A DNA stretch of 64,000 nucleotides from Mariaggregatimicrobium sp964498785 (GCA_964498785.1 CAZCJL010000013.1:1-64000); one strand, 5' to 3'; shown: positions 52,303 through 62,543, numbered from the stretch's first letter. Translations and numbers: made by a program. Notes: generated from the letters alone by a model not told the origin.

Positions 52303-54195
52303 ATGAAACAAACATTACTAATGGTTGCCCTGCTAAGCATTTTGTTGTTAGTGGGCACTACATCCTATGCTGACAATGTGACATTTAAAGTCGATATGAC
52401 TTATTTGAACAGTGTCGGCTTGTTCGATCCGGCAACACAAGGTGCAGCAGTTCGTGGAAGCATGACAAACTGGCATGATACCCCGGATAATTTACCGGAC
52501 TGGTCATTAACCGATGACAATTCCGATCTTCTTTATGAAGGTACTTTTGATGTAGGAACGGAAAGTCCTCTTAATTATAAATTCGTTGTTTATGATCTTG
52601 GAACAACCACAGTTTACTGGGAATCCGGAAATAACCGACAGGTGGCATTAACAGGTTCCGATATTGTCCTCGATCCTGTGATGTGGGAAATTGAGGTTAC
52701 TTTCAAAGTCGATATGTCTCGTGCTCAACGACTCGGCTTATTTAATCCCGATTCAAATGGTGTGTCTCTGCGTGGTAACTTTTCCAGTTGGAACGATGAT
52801 CCGAATACACTACCGGACTGGGCGTTGACTGATGAAAATACGGATATGGTTTACATGGGAACATTTGTAAATCTGAATCCTGCAGAACTGGCGTATAAAT
52901 ACGTGATAACCGATCAGGGAACCGAATTGGAAAACTGGGAAGGTACGATTGGCGACCGTAAAGATACGCTTAAAACAGTTGAAGATGTCGGTTTTGATGT
53001 GGCTTTCTGGGATAGTATTCCACCACCGGCAACAGCAATAACTGCGAATGTGTTATTTAAGGTTGATGTTACGCCATTGCTGGACCTGGGTGCTTTTGAT
53101 CCTACACTTGGCGATACATTGCAACTGAGAGGAGAATTTAACGGCTGGAGCGATACTGATCCGGAGCGATCGATTATGCGACAGTCATTACTTTCTTTAA
53201 CGCAATACGAATTAACCGTGCCTGTTACGGCAACAGTGGGACAGGGATTGCCATATAAATTTTTCATTAGCTATGACGATCAAAACGGAACCCGCGATGT
53301 GCCGGAAAGCGGTTGGGAAGAACCTGCATCAACTGGCGGGGCAAATCGTTTCTATGTATTTGGCGACCAGGAACAACAGACAGTTCCCACACAGTTTTTC
53401 AATGATATTTTTATTGAGGATGTCATTCCGGAAGGTATTACCGTGAATGTCCAAATGACAGCTTTTATGAAATGCGCTCTTAATGATCCTGATTTAGGAT
53501 TGATAGAGGGTGGTCCGCTGCAAATGGATGCGCAGGATCCTGTTTGGCGGTTCATTACTGGCACGGCTAACGCTGATAATGACACAAACGCTGCCAGATA
53601 TGACGACCCGGATGGCGATCAGATCTATACTCTGAATTTTGATCTCGTGGGACCGGCACCCAACTGGATTCAATATAAATTGCAATGGGCTGGCGTTGAT
53701 GAAGAGGGCAGCGATACGCAAGCTGCGGGTCGACGACGGGTTCGATATGTCCGTAAAGATGTGGATGGCTCCTGGCCAACAACTTTCAAAATGGGTATCG
53801 ATGCGTGGAATGGTGTTCTGCTCAATCCACTTCCTGTAGAAACCCGCGACGGCGGTGTGATTGATGATGACACTACCTGCGCTACATCGGTGGAAATGGT
53901 AACTATCGAAAAACCAAAAGCATACGTGCTGCAACAGAACTATCCGAATCCATTTAACCCATCGACCACAATTGAATACTCCATCTTAACAGAAGGCTTT
54001 GTCTCCTTAACGGTTTTTAATGTATTGGGACAAAAAGTGGCCACTCTGGTGAATGAATACCAGAACGCCGGAACATATAAAGTCCTGTGGAACATCATGG
54101 ATTCTCACAGCGGAATGTTACCGAGCGGTATGTATTTCTACCGTTTAAATATCGGTGACTATCAAGATACAAAACGATTATTATTGTTGAAGTAG
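52303..54195 (+). CDS. T9SS-exported protein with three repeated CBM-like modules
   Basis: 630 residues. Signal peptide (1-23), then three related modules of about 110 residues starting near 25, 131 and 245. Each has 'F-KVD-', 'G-FDP' or 'L-NPDS', 'RG-F/M--W' and 'Y-GTF', followed by 'YKF'/'YKY'. They resemble starch-binding (CBM20/48-like) folds. A fourth, divergent region (about 370-530) precedes a type A T9SS sorting domain (about 540-630) starting LQQNYPNPFNPSTTIEY. It probably sits at the cell surface and binds glycans together with the amylase encoded downstream. GAGGAGAG precedes the ATG. Confidence 0.8.
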   Translation: MKQTLLMVALLSILLLVGTTSYADNVTFKVDMTYLNSVGLFDPATQGAAVRGSMTNWHDTPDNLPDWSLTDDNSDLLYEGTFDVGTESPLNYKFVVYDLGTTTVYWESGNNRQVALTGSDIVLDPVMWEIEVTFKVDMSRAQRLGLFNPDSNGVSLRGNFSSWNDDPNTLPDWALTDENTDMVYMGTFVNLNPAELAYKYVITDQGTELENWEGTIGDRKDTLKTVEDVGFDVAFWDSIPPPATAITANVLFKVDVTPLLDLGAFDPTLGDTLQLRGEFNGWSDTDPERSIMRQSLLSLTQYELTVPVTATVGQGLPYKFFISYDDQNGTRDVPESGWEEPASTGGANRFYVFGDQEQQTVPTQFFNDIFIEDVIPEGITVNVQMTAFMKCALNDPDLGLIEGGPLQMDAQDPVWRFITGTANADNDTNAARYDDPDGDQIYTLNFDLVGPAPNWIQYKLQWAGVDEEGSDTQAAGRRRVRYVRKDVDGSWPTTFKMGIDAWNGVLLNPLPVETRDGGVIDDDTTCATSVEMVTIEKPKAYVLQQNYPNPFNPSTTIEYSILTEGFVSLTVFNVLGQKVATLVNEYQNAGTYKVLWNIMDSHSGMLPSGMYFYRLNIGDYQDTKRLLLLK

Positions 54196-54207
54196 AATTG
54201 ATTAAAC

Positions 54208-54249
54208 AGCCCTCATTTTTCCTGATTAGAAAAATGGGGGCTTTTTTTT
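54208..54249 (+). terminator. Rho-independent terminator
   Basis: AGCCCTCATTTTT pairs with AAAAATGGGGGCT, followed by a T8 run. It ends the transcript of the three-module T9SS protein. Confidence 0.88.
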
Positions 54250-54260
54250 GAGTGATAAAA

Positions 54261-54289
54261 AAATGTCTTTCATTTGATGAAAGACATTT
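54261..54289. repeat. Perfect 13-bp hairpin at the start of the SGNH gene
   Basis: AAATGTCTTTCAT and its exact complement are separated by a 3-nt loop (TTG at 54274-54276). On the minus strand a T7 run follows, so it could terminate antisense transcription. On the + strand it covers the first possible start codons of the following gene. Confidence 0.7.
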
Positions 54290-56379
54290 GTATTATAATA
54301 ACAAGTGATAATAAAGAAAATAGTGCGTTGAGAAAAAAAGATAAAAAGCAAAAAAAGCGAAAAAACATCTCTCCTCAAAAACTGCAAGCCAAGAAAACAT
54401 CTTTGGATTCAAAAAAAACAGCTCTGTTTACCATAATCATGTTTCTGTTTCCGGTAATTTTTATTATTTTACTGGAAATGATTTTATCTGGTTTTAATTA
54501 CGGTGGTGATTTTGATTTAGTGAAAACAAATAAAACTGATGAGCGTTATTATCAACTCAATTACGAAATCGGCAAAAAGTATTTTCCCAAATATCGGTTT
54601 ACCACATCTATTTCTTATGACGTTTTTCTCAAAGAAAAACCTCGAAACAGCTTTCGCATCTTTGTTATGGGCGGTTCCTCGGCCGCGGGATATCCGTACA
54701 TGAATAACGGCGCGTTTTCGAGAATGTTACGCATTCGGTTAGAAGAACAATTCCCAGACCGTTACATTGAAGTCGTAAATACAGCCATGCCTGCTGTCAA
54801 CACGTTTACTGTACTTGATTTTGTAAAAGAGCTTGTCGATTATGAACCAGACGCGTTTCTTCTATATACGGGGCATAACGAATTTTACGGCGGTCTCGGA
54901 GCAGGCTCAACCGAAGCTCTCGGAAAATCCAGAACATTAATTAAATTTTATCTGTTTCTACAAAAATTTAAAACCGCACAACTCATGCGAAATAGTATCG
55001 GTTGGATTCGGGGACTGTTTGCTGGAGGTACTCAATCTCAGGAGGGTGACGCCACGCTCATGGAACGAATGGTTGGTAAAAACGAGATTGCATACCACAG
55101 TCCGGTGTATCATCGCTCGCGTCAGTTTTTTATGGAAAATTTAATGGAAATTATTAACATCGCGAAAAAGCATAATATTGATATCGTTCTCGGAGAGTTA
55201 GTGGCAAATATTCGTGATCAGAAACCGTTCGTTGCTGTGTTCAATAATGAAGAAAAAAAAGATGAATGGCGCGCAGTTGTAGAGCAGGGATTTCAACAGC
55301 AACAATCGGAAAATTATACATCAGCCGTTGAATTGTATCGCCAGGCAAAAGTACTGGATAGCGCGCCGGCTGTTCTTTATTATTTAACGGGACAATGTTA
55401 TGAACATACCGGGGATTTAGATTCTGCACGGATCAATTATTATCGGGCCAAAGATTATGATGCATTGCGCTTCAGAGCATCAGAGGAATTCAATCAAACG
55501 ATTCGTGATCTTGGGCGTCAGTTGAATGTGCCTGTGGTTCCGCTGGTGCAACGATTTGAAGAAGCCTCTCCACAGAAACTTATCGGCGATAATTTAATGA
55601 CCGATCATTTGCATCCCAATCTGGACGGTTTCTTTTTAATGGCAAAATCTTTTTATGATGTGATGCAGCAAAACAAGATGATCGCTCAGACATGGGATGC
55701 GCAAAAAATTCCATCGGATTCAATCCTGAAAAATCGAATGGGAGTAACTGAATTAGACATCGCATCAGCACAGTTGAAAATTGATATCCTAAAAGGAGGG
55801 TGGCCGTTCAAGCCAAAAGGAACGGTCAATCTGGCGCTGCGTTTTTTGCCGAATAATTCTTTGGAAAAGGTCGTGTGGGAGTGGCAAAAACACAAGCTCA
55901 ACTGGGAAGAAGCACATGTAAAAATGGCTGATTATTATACCAAAACCGGTGAACTGGAAAAGGCTGCTGGCGAATATTATGCCCTCTGCGTGGGAACACC
56001 TTATAATGAATCTCCTTATTTGAAATTGGCTGAGATCCGGATTTTGCAGCAAAAATATGATGCCGCATTTTCAGCGCTTCAAAAATCATTAAGAATTTCA
56101 GACAGTCATTATGCATATAAATGGATCGGGACGATTTTGTTGAACAGAGGAAGTGCAACAGAAGCAATCCCATTTTTAACCAAAGCCATTCAAAAACAAT
56201 CAACCGATCATCAATCGATTTACAATCTTGCCGGTGCATACCATTTAACCGGTCGATCTGACCTGGCGCTGGAAACGTGCCAGCGGCTTTACAAAGTGAA
56301 TCCGGATTATCCCGGATTGCGCGAATTTATAGCAGGACTTAAACTTCTGAAACAAGCCAAACAGAATACGTCAGAATAA
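54277..56379 (+). CDS. Membrane-anchored SGNH/GDSL hydrolase with TPR repeats (copy 1)
   Basis: About 700 residues. A Lys-rich cytoplasmic N-terminus and one membrane helix (about 48-69) precede an SGNH hydrolase domain. Block I is 'FVMGGSSAAGYP' (nucleophile Ser), block III 'YTGHNEFYGG', and block V 'TDHLHPNLDGF' (Asp/His). TPR-like helices lie both inside ('AVELYRQAKVLD') and after it ('GELEKAAGEYYALC', 'ATEAIPFLTKAIQKQ'). Such enzymes remove or transfer acyl groups on glycans; the substrate is unknown. The ATG at 54277 lies within a perfect hairpin, so a TTG at 54328 may be the true start. A homologous gene follows in tandem. Confidence 0.7.
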   Translation: MKDICIIITSDNKENSALRKKDKKQKKRKNISPQKLQAKKTSLDSKKTALFTIIMFLFPVIFIILLEMILSGFNYGGDFDLVKTNKTDERYYQLNYEIGKKYFPKYRFTTSISYDVFLKEKPRNSFRIFVMGGSSAAGYPYMNNGAFSRMLRIRLEEQFPDRYIEVVNTAMPAVNTFTVLDFVKELVDYEPDAFLLYTGHNEFYGGLGAGSTEALGKSRTLIKFYLFLQKFKTAQLMRNSIGWIRGLFAGGTQSQEGDATLMERMVGKNEIAYHSPVYHRSRQFFMENLMEIINIAKKHNIDIVLGELVANIRDQKPFVAVFNNEEKKDEWRAVVEQGFQQQQSENYTSAVELYRQAKVLDSAPAVLYYLTGQCYEHTGDLDSARINYYRAKDYDALRFRASEEFNQTIRDLGRQLNVPVVPLVQRFEEASPQKLIGDNLMTDHLHPNLDGFFLMAKSFYDVMQQNKMIAQTWDAQKIPSDSILKNRMGVTELDIASAQLKIDILKGGWPFKPKGTVNLALRFLPNNSLEKVVWEWQKHKLNWEEAHVKMADYYTKTGELEKAAGEYYALCVGTPYNESPYLKLAEIRILQQKYDAAFSALQKSLRISDSHYAYKWIGTILLNRGSATEAIPFLTKAIQKQSTDHQSIYNLAGAYHLTGRSDLALETCQRLYKVNPDYPGLREFIAGLKLLKQAKQNTSE

Positions 56380-56408
56380 AATTAGTCCTTCTATCGGAGA
56401 AGAAAATT

Positions 56409-58424
56409 ATGCCATCTAATAAAGAATCGAAACAACAGTACCCTGTAATTTTCTGGTTCATTCTAATTTTGACTCCAGTCCTGATAATCCTCTCACTGGA
56501 ATTTTTATTGCGCGTTATGGATTATGGGAATGAATTCGACCTCGTCACAGAGACGAAAATTCAGGGAACATCTTATTATAAAATCAATGAATCCGTTGCC
56601 AGGCGCTATTTCGCCGGATCGGAGCATGTGATTCCCGAAGCGCGAAATGATCTGTTTTTAAAAGATAAATTAGCCGGTACGTTTCGTGTTTTTTGTATGG
56701 GTGGCTCATCAACCGCCGGCTGGCCGTTCCTGTACAATGCAACTTTCCCAAGTTTACTGAGCGACCAATTACAACGGAATTTCCCGGAAAAAAATATTGA
56801 GGTCGTCAATTTCGGTATCTCGGCAGTGAACAGCTTTTCGGTGCTGGATTTAATAAAGGAACTTATTCATTTTCAGCCTGATTTATTTATAATTTACATG
56901 GGGCACAATGAATTTTATGGAGCGCTTGGTGTGGCTTCTACCCGAAAGATCGGGAATGATCGTGCAATCATTAAATTATATCTCAGATTACAAAAAATAC
57001 GGTTGGTTCAGTTTGTTCGAAATATTATAAATGGTTTAAGAGCGCAACTTGTCGGGAAGCAGGAGCAGCAGGAATCCCGCACACTGATGCAGCAAATGAT
57101 CGGTGAAAAATTTATACGCTATCATGATGCAGACTATCACACCGCGAAAACGCATTTCCGGGAAAATTTGAGGGACATTTTGCATACTCTTAACAAAGCC
57201 AAAACACCGGTTCACGTCGGAACTACTGTAAGTAATTTGCGAAGTTTTGAGCCATTCAAATCACTATTCTCAGAAACATTCGCGGATACATCTTCATGGA
57301 AACAAATATTTAAACAAGGCAAACAAGCAGAGGAGACAGGTGATTTTAAAACAGCGTTGCACTTTTATCAAAAAGCAGTGGCGTTGGATTCTATGCCGGC
57401 GAATGCATGGTTTCGAATGGCGCGTTGTTACGAAATGGTGGGGGATTTTGCCAATGCAAATATGAATTACAAACGCGCTCGTGATTTTGATGCACTGCGT
57501 TTTCGGGCCAGCACAGAATTTAATGACATCACTAAACAAGAGTGCACGCTTCAAAGCGTCCCCTGTGTAGACCTTGAAAAATATTTTGAACAATATTCAC
57601 CGCACGGTTTGATTGGCAACGAGTTAATTTTAGAACATCTCCATCCGAACGTCACCGGTTATTTCTTAATCGCGGAGGCTTTTTTTAAACAACTTTGGGA
57701 AAGTCCGCGAATCAATACCACTCTGGTAACTTCGCTAACAACGGAAGAATGGTTAGCTCAGGCCTATATTACTGATCTTGAGTTGGAAATCGCAAACGTC
57801 CGAATTCAACAGTTAACAGGCCGTTGGCCATTCAAAGAAAAAGTGACGTTTCGACAACCTGATGATGATGCTGGGTATGAAGTATACTTACAGCAGAATG
57901 TAAACAAGGTGCTAAATGAAAAAATGCCATTTAATGATGCATCTTATGCACTTGCAAATTATCTGATAGATAATGATCGTTCCGATAAGGCGGAGAAATA
58001 TTATCGGGCATTAATTAAAATACGTCCGATGAACTATTATCCTTATCTTTATCTTGGCAATGTCTTGTTTGCGCAGAATAAAATTAGTGAAGCAGAGCAT
58101 GCTTACCAGCAAAGTCTGGAGCGAAGCCGTCATTTGCCGTATGCTTATGCAAAATTAGGATTACTTTATGTAAGTAATAACCGACCGTCACTGGCAATCG
58201 ATATTTTACATCAAGCGATTGAGATCGCTAAAAATACAGATCAAGTGAAGAGCGCCGATAGAGCAAATATGTATTATTTATTAGGAACTGCCTATGCGCA
58301 AGCAAATCAATTAATGAAGGCGTTAGAATTGACCCGTCGTGGATTACAATTATATCCAGGAGATAATCGTTTAAAGAATTTAAAGCAGAAAATTGAAATG
58401 GCAATTCGGATGAGCCGGAAATAA
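56409..58424 (+). CDS. Membrane-anchored SGNH/GDSL hydrolase with TPR repeats (copy 2)
   Basis: 671 residues, a paralogue of the preceding gene with the same order: short N-terminus, membrane helix (about 12-33), SGNH domain with 'FCMGGSSTAGWPF', 'YMGHNEFYGALG' and 'LEHLHPNVTGYF', then TPRs ('AEKYYRALIKIRPMNYYPY', 'EAEHAYQQSLERS', 'ALELTRRGLQLYPG'). Block V has Glu-His where copy 1 has Asp-His, a small difference at the catalytic acid. The two likely arose by tandem duplication. The gap is 29 bp, with GGAGAAG before the ATG. Confidence 0.78.
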   Translation: MPSNKESKQQYPVIFWFILILTPVLIILSLEFLLRVMDYGNEFDLVTETKIQGTSYYKINESVARRYFAGSEHVIPEARNDLFLKDKLAGTFRVFCMGGSSTAGWPFLYNATFPSLLSDQLQRNFPEKNIEVVNFGISAVNSFSVLDLIKELIHFQPDLFIIYMGHNEFYGALGVASTRKIGNDRAIIKLYLRLQKIRLVQFVRNIINGLRAQLVGKQEQQESRTLMQQMIGEKFIRYHDADYHTAKTHFRENLRDILHTLNKAKTPVHVGTTVSNLRSFEPFKSLFSETFADTSSWKQIFKQGKQAEETGDFKTALHFYQKAVALDSMPANAWFRMARCYEMVGDFANANMNYKRARDFDALRFRASTEFNDITKQECTLQSVPCVDLEKYFEQYSPHGLIGNELILEHLHPNVTGYFLIAEAFFKQLWESPRINTTLVTSLTTEEWLAQAYITDLELEIANVRIQQLTGRWPFKEKVTFRQPDDDAGYEVYLQQNVNKVLNEKMPFNDASYALANYLIDNDRSDKAEKYYRALIKIRPMNYYPYLYLGNVLFAQNKISEAEHAYQQSLERSRHLPYAYAKLGLLYVSNNRPSLAIDILHQAIEIAKNTDQVKSADRANMYYLLGTAYAQANQLMKALELTRRGLQLYPGDNRLKNLKQKIEMAIRMSRK

Positions 58425-58496
58425 TTTTGCAAACGAAGAGAATAATGAATCGTCTGATTTGTCTGCAATTTGGATTCAACTGAGAGAGGTTACAAT

Positions 58497-61307
58497 ATGA
58501 AAAAGTATATAATAATGTTCTTGTTTATTACGCTGATAACCGGAGTTGTTACGGCGCAGGATACAGTCAATGTGACATTTCGCTATTATCCGACGAGTGA
58601 TGAAGTCCTGCGGGCGTTCGTTCCGGGAACGTTTAATAACTGGGGACCGAACTCGGCTGGTACAATCAGCACCACAGCGCCGTCATTGATGGCTTATGAT
58701 GATGGCGCAGGATTCTGGGCGAAGATCGTACCATTGACCGCGGGGACACAATATCAATATAAATTTCATGAACAATACAATCCAGGCGGTACTTCCTGGC
58801 AGTGGTTCACCGATCCGTTAAATCCGTTGATCAATTTTTCCGATAATAATAATTCGATTGTGAATGTCGAAAAAGCGATGATTTTTCAAATAGAACCCCG
58901 ACCGGAAACGCTGGTGGATTTTGGGGATCAAATTAAAGCCGGTGTTTTTGCGGCAGAAGGTGATTCCATTCTGCTCGATCATTCCACTATTTTTATCGAT
59001 GATTCTCTTGTCTCAACATTTGAAGGCCTGGTGGATGAAAAATGGTCGATTTTATCGCTGGAAATCCCGGTGATGACGAACGGCCAGCATAAAGTCGTCA
59101 TCAAATTGCAGACCGCACTCGGTGAATCTGCCACCGATTCGACGACATATTTTGTGGAAAACACGCCGCCTGAAATTGCAGATTTACCCGCAGGTGTTGA
59201 GGACGGGGTCAATTACATCGACGACCAAACCGTTACCCTTTCATTACTTGCGCCAGACAAAAATTTTGTTTATGTGATTGGTGATTTTAATGATTGGCAA
59301 ATCAATTCTGAATATTATATGAAAATGACGCCGGATAGCAATCGATTCTGGTTGACAATTTCCGGCCTGGAACCGGATCTTCAATATCAGTTCCAGTATC
59401 TGGTGGATGGCGAACTCCGAATTGCTGATCCGTATTCGCCGCAAATCAGCGATCCCTGGAATGATCAATATATTTCCGAACAAACTTATGCTGATTTGAT
59501 TTTATATCCCGAAGGGAAAACATCGGAAATTACGTCTGTGTTTCAAACCAATCCGCAGGCTTATGAATGGCAGGTCACCGATTTTCAGCGACCCAACCCC
59601 GAGGATTTAATTATTTATGAATTGCTGGTGCGGGATTTCATTGCGGAACATGATTATCAAACATTAATCGATACATTAAGTTATTTTGAAAAAATGGGCA
59701 TAACAGCCATCGAATTAATGCCGGTCAATGAATTTGAGGGGAATAATAGTTGGGGATATAATCCGTCATTTTATTTCGCTCCGGACAAGTACTATGGTCC
59801 GGCCAATGATTTGAAACTGTTTATTGATGAATGCCATAAACGCGGAATAGCAGTAATTCTGGATATGGTGCTAAATCATTCCTTTGGTCAATCGCCGCTG
59901 GTGCGTTTGTACAACGAAGGAGGGTACAATCAGCCAACGCCCGATAATCCGTGGTACAACGTAACTGCGACGCATCCGTATTCTGTGGGATATGACTTCA
60001 ATCACGAAAGTCAATACACCAAAGATTTTGTAGATCGGGTGAATGAATTCTGGTTGACTGAATATAATGTCGATGGTTTCCGTTATGATTTGTCCAAAGG
60101 ATTTACCCAAAATGAAACAGGCGATAATGTCGGCGAATGGGGGCGCTATGATGCTTCGCGCATAGCTCTCCTGAAACGGATGGCGGATGAGTTATGGAAT
60201 GTGGATTCCACAGCCTACATCATACTTGAACATTTCGCGGAAAATTCAGAAGAAATTGAGCTTACTAATTACGGCATGATGGTGTGGGGCAACATGAATA
60301 ATGCTTACGCTCAATCTGCAATGGGGTATTCCCAGAATTCTGATTTATCCGGTGGATATTTTAAAAACCGAAATTTTACGAAACCCCACCTGGTAACTTA
60401 TATGGAAAGTCACGATGAACCATGGCTGATGTACAAAAACGTGCGCTGGGGGAGAGTCAGTGGTGATTATAATATTCGCGATCTCAGTACTGCTCTTGAC
60501 CGGATAAAACTGGTGTCTGCTTTTTTCTATACGATCCCCGGGCCTAAAATGATGTGGCAGTTCGGGGAATTAGGATATGATCAGGAATTGCCAGAAAGCG
60601 GATTTGAACGCACAGCTCCCAAACCAATTCTTTGGAATTATTATCAGGAACCGGAGCGGAAAGAGCTATATTATACAATTGCATCCCTAATCCATCTCAG
60701 AAAAACGTATGATGTTTTCCATAATCCCAACACCACGGTGGAAATGCAGGTGGATGCTGCACATCTCGACCGTCGTATTAAATTGAATAATTTTTACCAG
60801 CATGTCACGATCATCGGAAATTTTGATGTGGCGCCGCGTCAGGTCAATCCGGATTTTCATTTCACCGGTACCTGGTATGAATATTTTTCCGAGGATACAC
60901 TTGAGGTCATGAACACACAGGAATCAATTGAATTGGCGCCCGGCGAATTTCGCATCTACTCAGACTCCAAATTTGAAAAACCGGTGGATATTCCAAGCAG
61001 CGTTCGCTCGTTTACAGACGCTGCGCCCAATTCGTATGTTCTGGAGCAAAATTTTCCCAATCCGTTCAACCCGGAAACTGCGATCCGGTATTCAATACCA
61101 GCGCCGGAATTTGTCTCGGTGAAAATTTATAACGTGCGTGGTCAACACATTCGAACGTTGGTCCGGGAAGAACAGGCTGCGGGTAGCTATTTTATAAATT
61201 GGGATGGAACAGATGATGCCGGACAGTTCGTGAGCACCGGACTTTATTTTTATCAAATAACAGCCGGAGATTTTGTAAAAACGAAAAAAATGATGTTAAT
61301 GAAATGA
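58497..61307 (+). CDS. T9SS-exported GH13 alpha-amylase-like enzyme
   Basis: 936 residues. Signal peptide (1-20), an N-terminal starch-binding-like module (about 22-125), a CBM48-like module (about 245-335: 'VYVIGDFNDWQIN'), then a GH13 barrel. Catalytic residues: nucleophile Asp531 in 'VDGFRYDLSKG', acid/base Glu578 in 'YIILEHFAE', and Asp640 in 'YMESHDEPW'. Region I is 'VILDMVLNHS'. It ends with a type A T9SS sorting domain ('EQNFPNPFNPETAIRY' ... 'KKMMLMK'). It should hydrolyse alpha-glucans outside the cell. The ATG at 58497 has GAGAGG upstream; an earlier in-frame start would spoil the signal peptide. Confidence 0.88.
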   Translation: MKKYIIMFLFITLITGVVTAQDTVNVTFRYYPTSDEVLRAFVPGTFNNWGPNSAGTISTTAPSLMAYDDGAGFWAKIVPLTAGTQYQYKFHEQYNPGGTSWQWFTDPLNPLINFSDNNNSIVNVEKAMIFQIEPRPETLVDFGDQIKAGVFAAEGDSILLDHSTIFIDDSLVSTFEGLVDEKWSILSLEIPVMTNGQHKVVIKLQTALGESATDSTTYFVENTPPEIADLPAGVEDGVNYIDDQTVTLSLLAPDKNFVYVIGDFNDWQINSEYYMKMTPDSNRFWLTISGLEPDLQYQFQYLVDGELRIADPYSPQISDPWNDQYISEQTYADLILYPEGKTSEITSVFQTNPQAYEWQVTDFQRPNPEDLIIYELLVRDFIAEHDYQTLIDTLSYFEKMGITAIELMPVNEFEGNNSWGYNPSFYFAPDKYYGPANDLKLFIDECHKRGIAVILDMVLNHSFGQSPLVRLYNEGGYNQPTPDNPWYNVTATHPYSVGYDFNHESQYTKDFVDRVNEFWLTEYNVDGFRYDLSKGFTQNETGDNVGEWGRYDASRIALLKRMADELWNVDSTAYIILEHFAENSEEIELTNYGMMVWGNMNNAYAQSAMGYSQNSDLSGGYFKNRNFTKPHLVTYMESHDEPWLMYKNVRWGRVSGDYNIRDLSTALDRIKLVSAFFYTIPGPKMMWQFGELGYDQELPESGFERTAPKPILWNYYQEPERKELYYTIASLIHLRKTYDVFHNPNTTVEMQVDAAHLDRRIKLNNFYQHVTIIGNFDVAPRQVNPDFHFTGTWYEYFSEDTLEVMNTQESIELAPGEFRIYSDSKFEKPVDIPSSVRSFTDAAPNSYVLEQNFPNPFNPETAIRYSIPAPEFVSVKIYNVRGQHIRTLVREEQAAGSYFINWDGTDDAGQFVSTGLYFYQITAGDFVKTKKMMLMK

Positions 61308-61333
61308 TATTTGATTACGGTTATTTTTCTAAG

Positions 61334-62131
61334 ATGAAAATCAGGAAGTATTTTATCTGTATATTACTCATTTTTTTGAGTGTATGGAATATTTCCGATG
61401 GCGCTGGGCAAAACAAGTACGCGCTATCGCTTAAAAAGGAAATCCCGATATTGACGGCAGGGATTGGTTTTTCATCGCTGGGTTGGTATTTGATGAAAAA
61501 TACAGAGCCATTAAATCAGTACCAGATTAACGAATTGAACTGCGAAAATATCAATTCCATTGATCGGTTGGTGTGTTCACAATGGTCCCCTGAAATGGAC
61601 AAATGGAGTGATCTCGGATTAGTGACCAGCGTTCTGTTACCGGTTTCCCTCCTGTTCACATCAAAAGGGCGGGATAATTTTTCGCAGATGAGGATACTTT
61701 ATTTTGAAACGATGTTATTAACATCAGCCGGGGTGACGATTAGCAAAGGAATATTCAGGAGAATTCGTCCCATGGCTTATAATATCAATGTCCCGGCTGA
61801 ATTAAAAGAGCGTAATATTGATTTGCGGCATTCTTTTTACTCCGGTCATACGGCAATCGCTTTTTCGTCTGTTATTTTTTTTGCAACGGTTTACAATAAA
61901 TATTATCATCGCTCGAAATCGCGGCCCTACGTATGGGGAGGATCGCTGGCGTTGGCCTCATCAGTTGGTATGTGCAGGGTTCTCGCCGGAAAGCATTTCC
62001 CGACAGACGTGATTGTAGGTGCTGTGATGGGAGGGCTCATTGGGTTTATCGTGCCACATCTTCATGAGAAAAAAGGGGGCGCAGTGAATAGCGAACAACC
62101 ATTTGAACTAAAGATTACATTCACATTTTAA
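61334..62131 (+). CDS. PAP2-family phosphatase, undecaprenyl-diphosphatase-like
   Basis: 265 residues with a signal or first membrane helix ('YFICILLIFLSVWNI') and further hydrophobic segments. The three PAP2 motifs are present: 'KGIFRRIRP', 'YSGHTAIAF' and 'CRVLAGKHFPTDVIVG'. Members dephosphorylate lipid phosphates such as undecaprenyl diphosphate or phosphatidate at the periplasmic face. The next gene is a lipid kinase of the DgkA type, so both may act on the same lipid pool. A start at 61304 overlapping the amylase stop (ATGA) is possible, but 61334 gives a proper N-terminal signal. Confidence 0.8.
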   Translation: MKIRKYFICILLIFLSVWNISDGAGQNKYALSLKKEIPILTAGIGFSSLGWYLMKNTEPLNQYQINELNCENINSIDRLVCSQWSPEMDKWSDLGLVTSVLLPVSLLFTSKGRDNFSQMRILYFETMLLTSAGVTISKGIFRRIRPMAYNINVPAELKERNIDLRHSFYSGHTAIAFSSVIFFATVYNKYYHRSKSRPYVWGGSLALASSVGMCRVLAGKHFPTDVIVGAVMGGLIGFIVPHLHEKKGGAVNSEQPFELKITFTF

Positions 62132-62141
62132 GAGCAACGGG

Positions 62142-62516
62142 ATGTCACAACAATTTCATATTATTGATCGATTGCGAAGTTTTAAATACGCGGGAGCGGG
62201 TATCTGTTTAATGCTAAAATCTCAGCATAATGCCTGGATTCACGCAATTATCACCGGCATGGTAATCTTTGCCGGATTCTATTTTCATGTGACAGCGCTT
62301 GAGTGGTGCCTGTTGATTCTGGCGATTATGTCTGTTTGGGCAGCGGAAGGTTTTAACACCGCACTGGAATTTTTGGCAGATGCATCATCTCCGGATTACC
62401 ATCCGTTAGTAGGAAAAGCAAAAGATGTGGCGGCCGGAGCCGTGCTGATATCGGCTGTTGGTTCGTTCATTATCGGTTTTATTATTTTTTTGCCTTATGT
62501 CATTTTATGTTTTTAA
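62142..62516 (+). CDS. dgkA: DgkA-type diacylglycerol/undecaprenol kinase
   Basis: 124 residues with three membrane helices. Motifs: 'RLRSFKYAGAGICLMLKSQHNAWIH' region (given in part as FKYAGAGICLMLK), the catalytic-helix signature 'AAEGFNTALEFLAD' where the family has E-x-x-N-T-A-x-E, and 'KAKDVAAGAVLIS' with the conserved Asp. It phosphorylates diacylglycerol or undecaprenol with ATP. It starts 10 bp after the PAP2 gene. Confidence 0.88.
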   Translation: MSQQFHIIDRLRSFKYAGAGICLMLKSQHNAWIHAIITGMVIFAGFYFHVTALEWCLLILAIMSVWAAEGFNTALEFLADASSPDYHPLVGKAKDVAAGAVLISAVGSFIIGFIIFLPYVILCF

Positions 62517-62543
62517 ATAAAATTCATTTTCGTAATATTTGTC

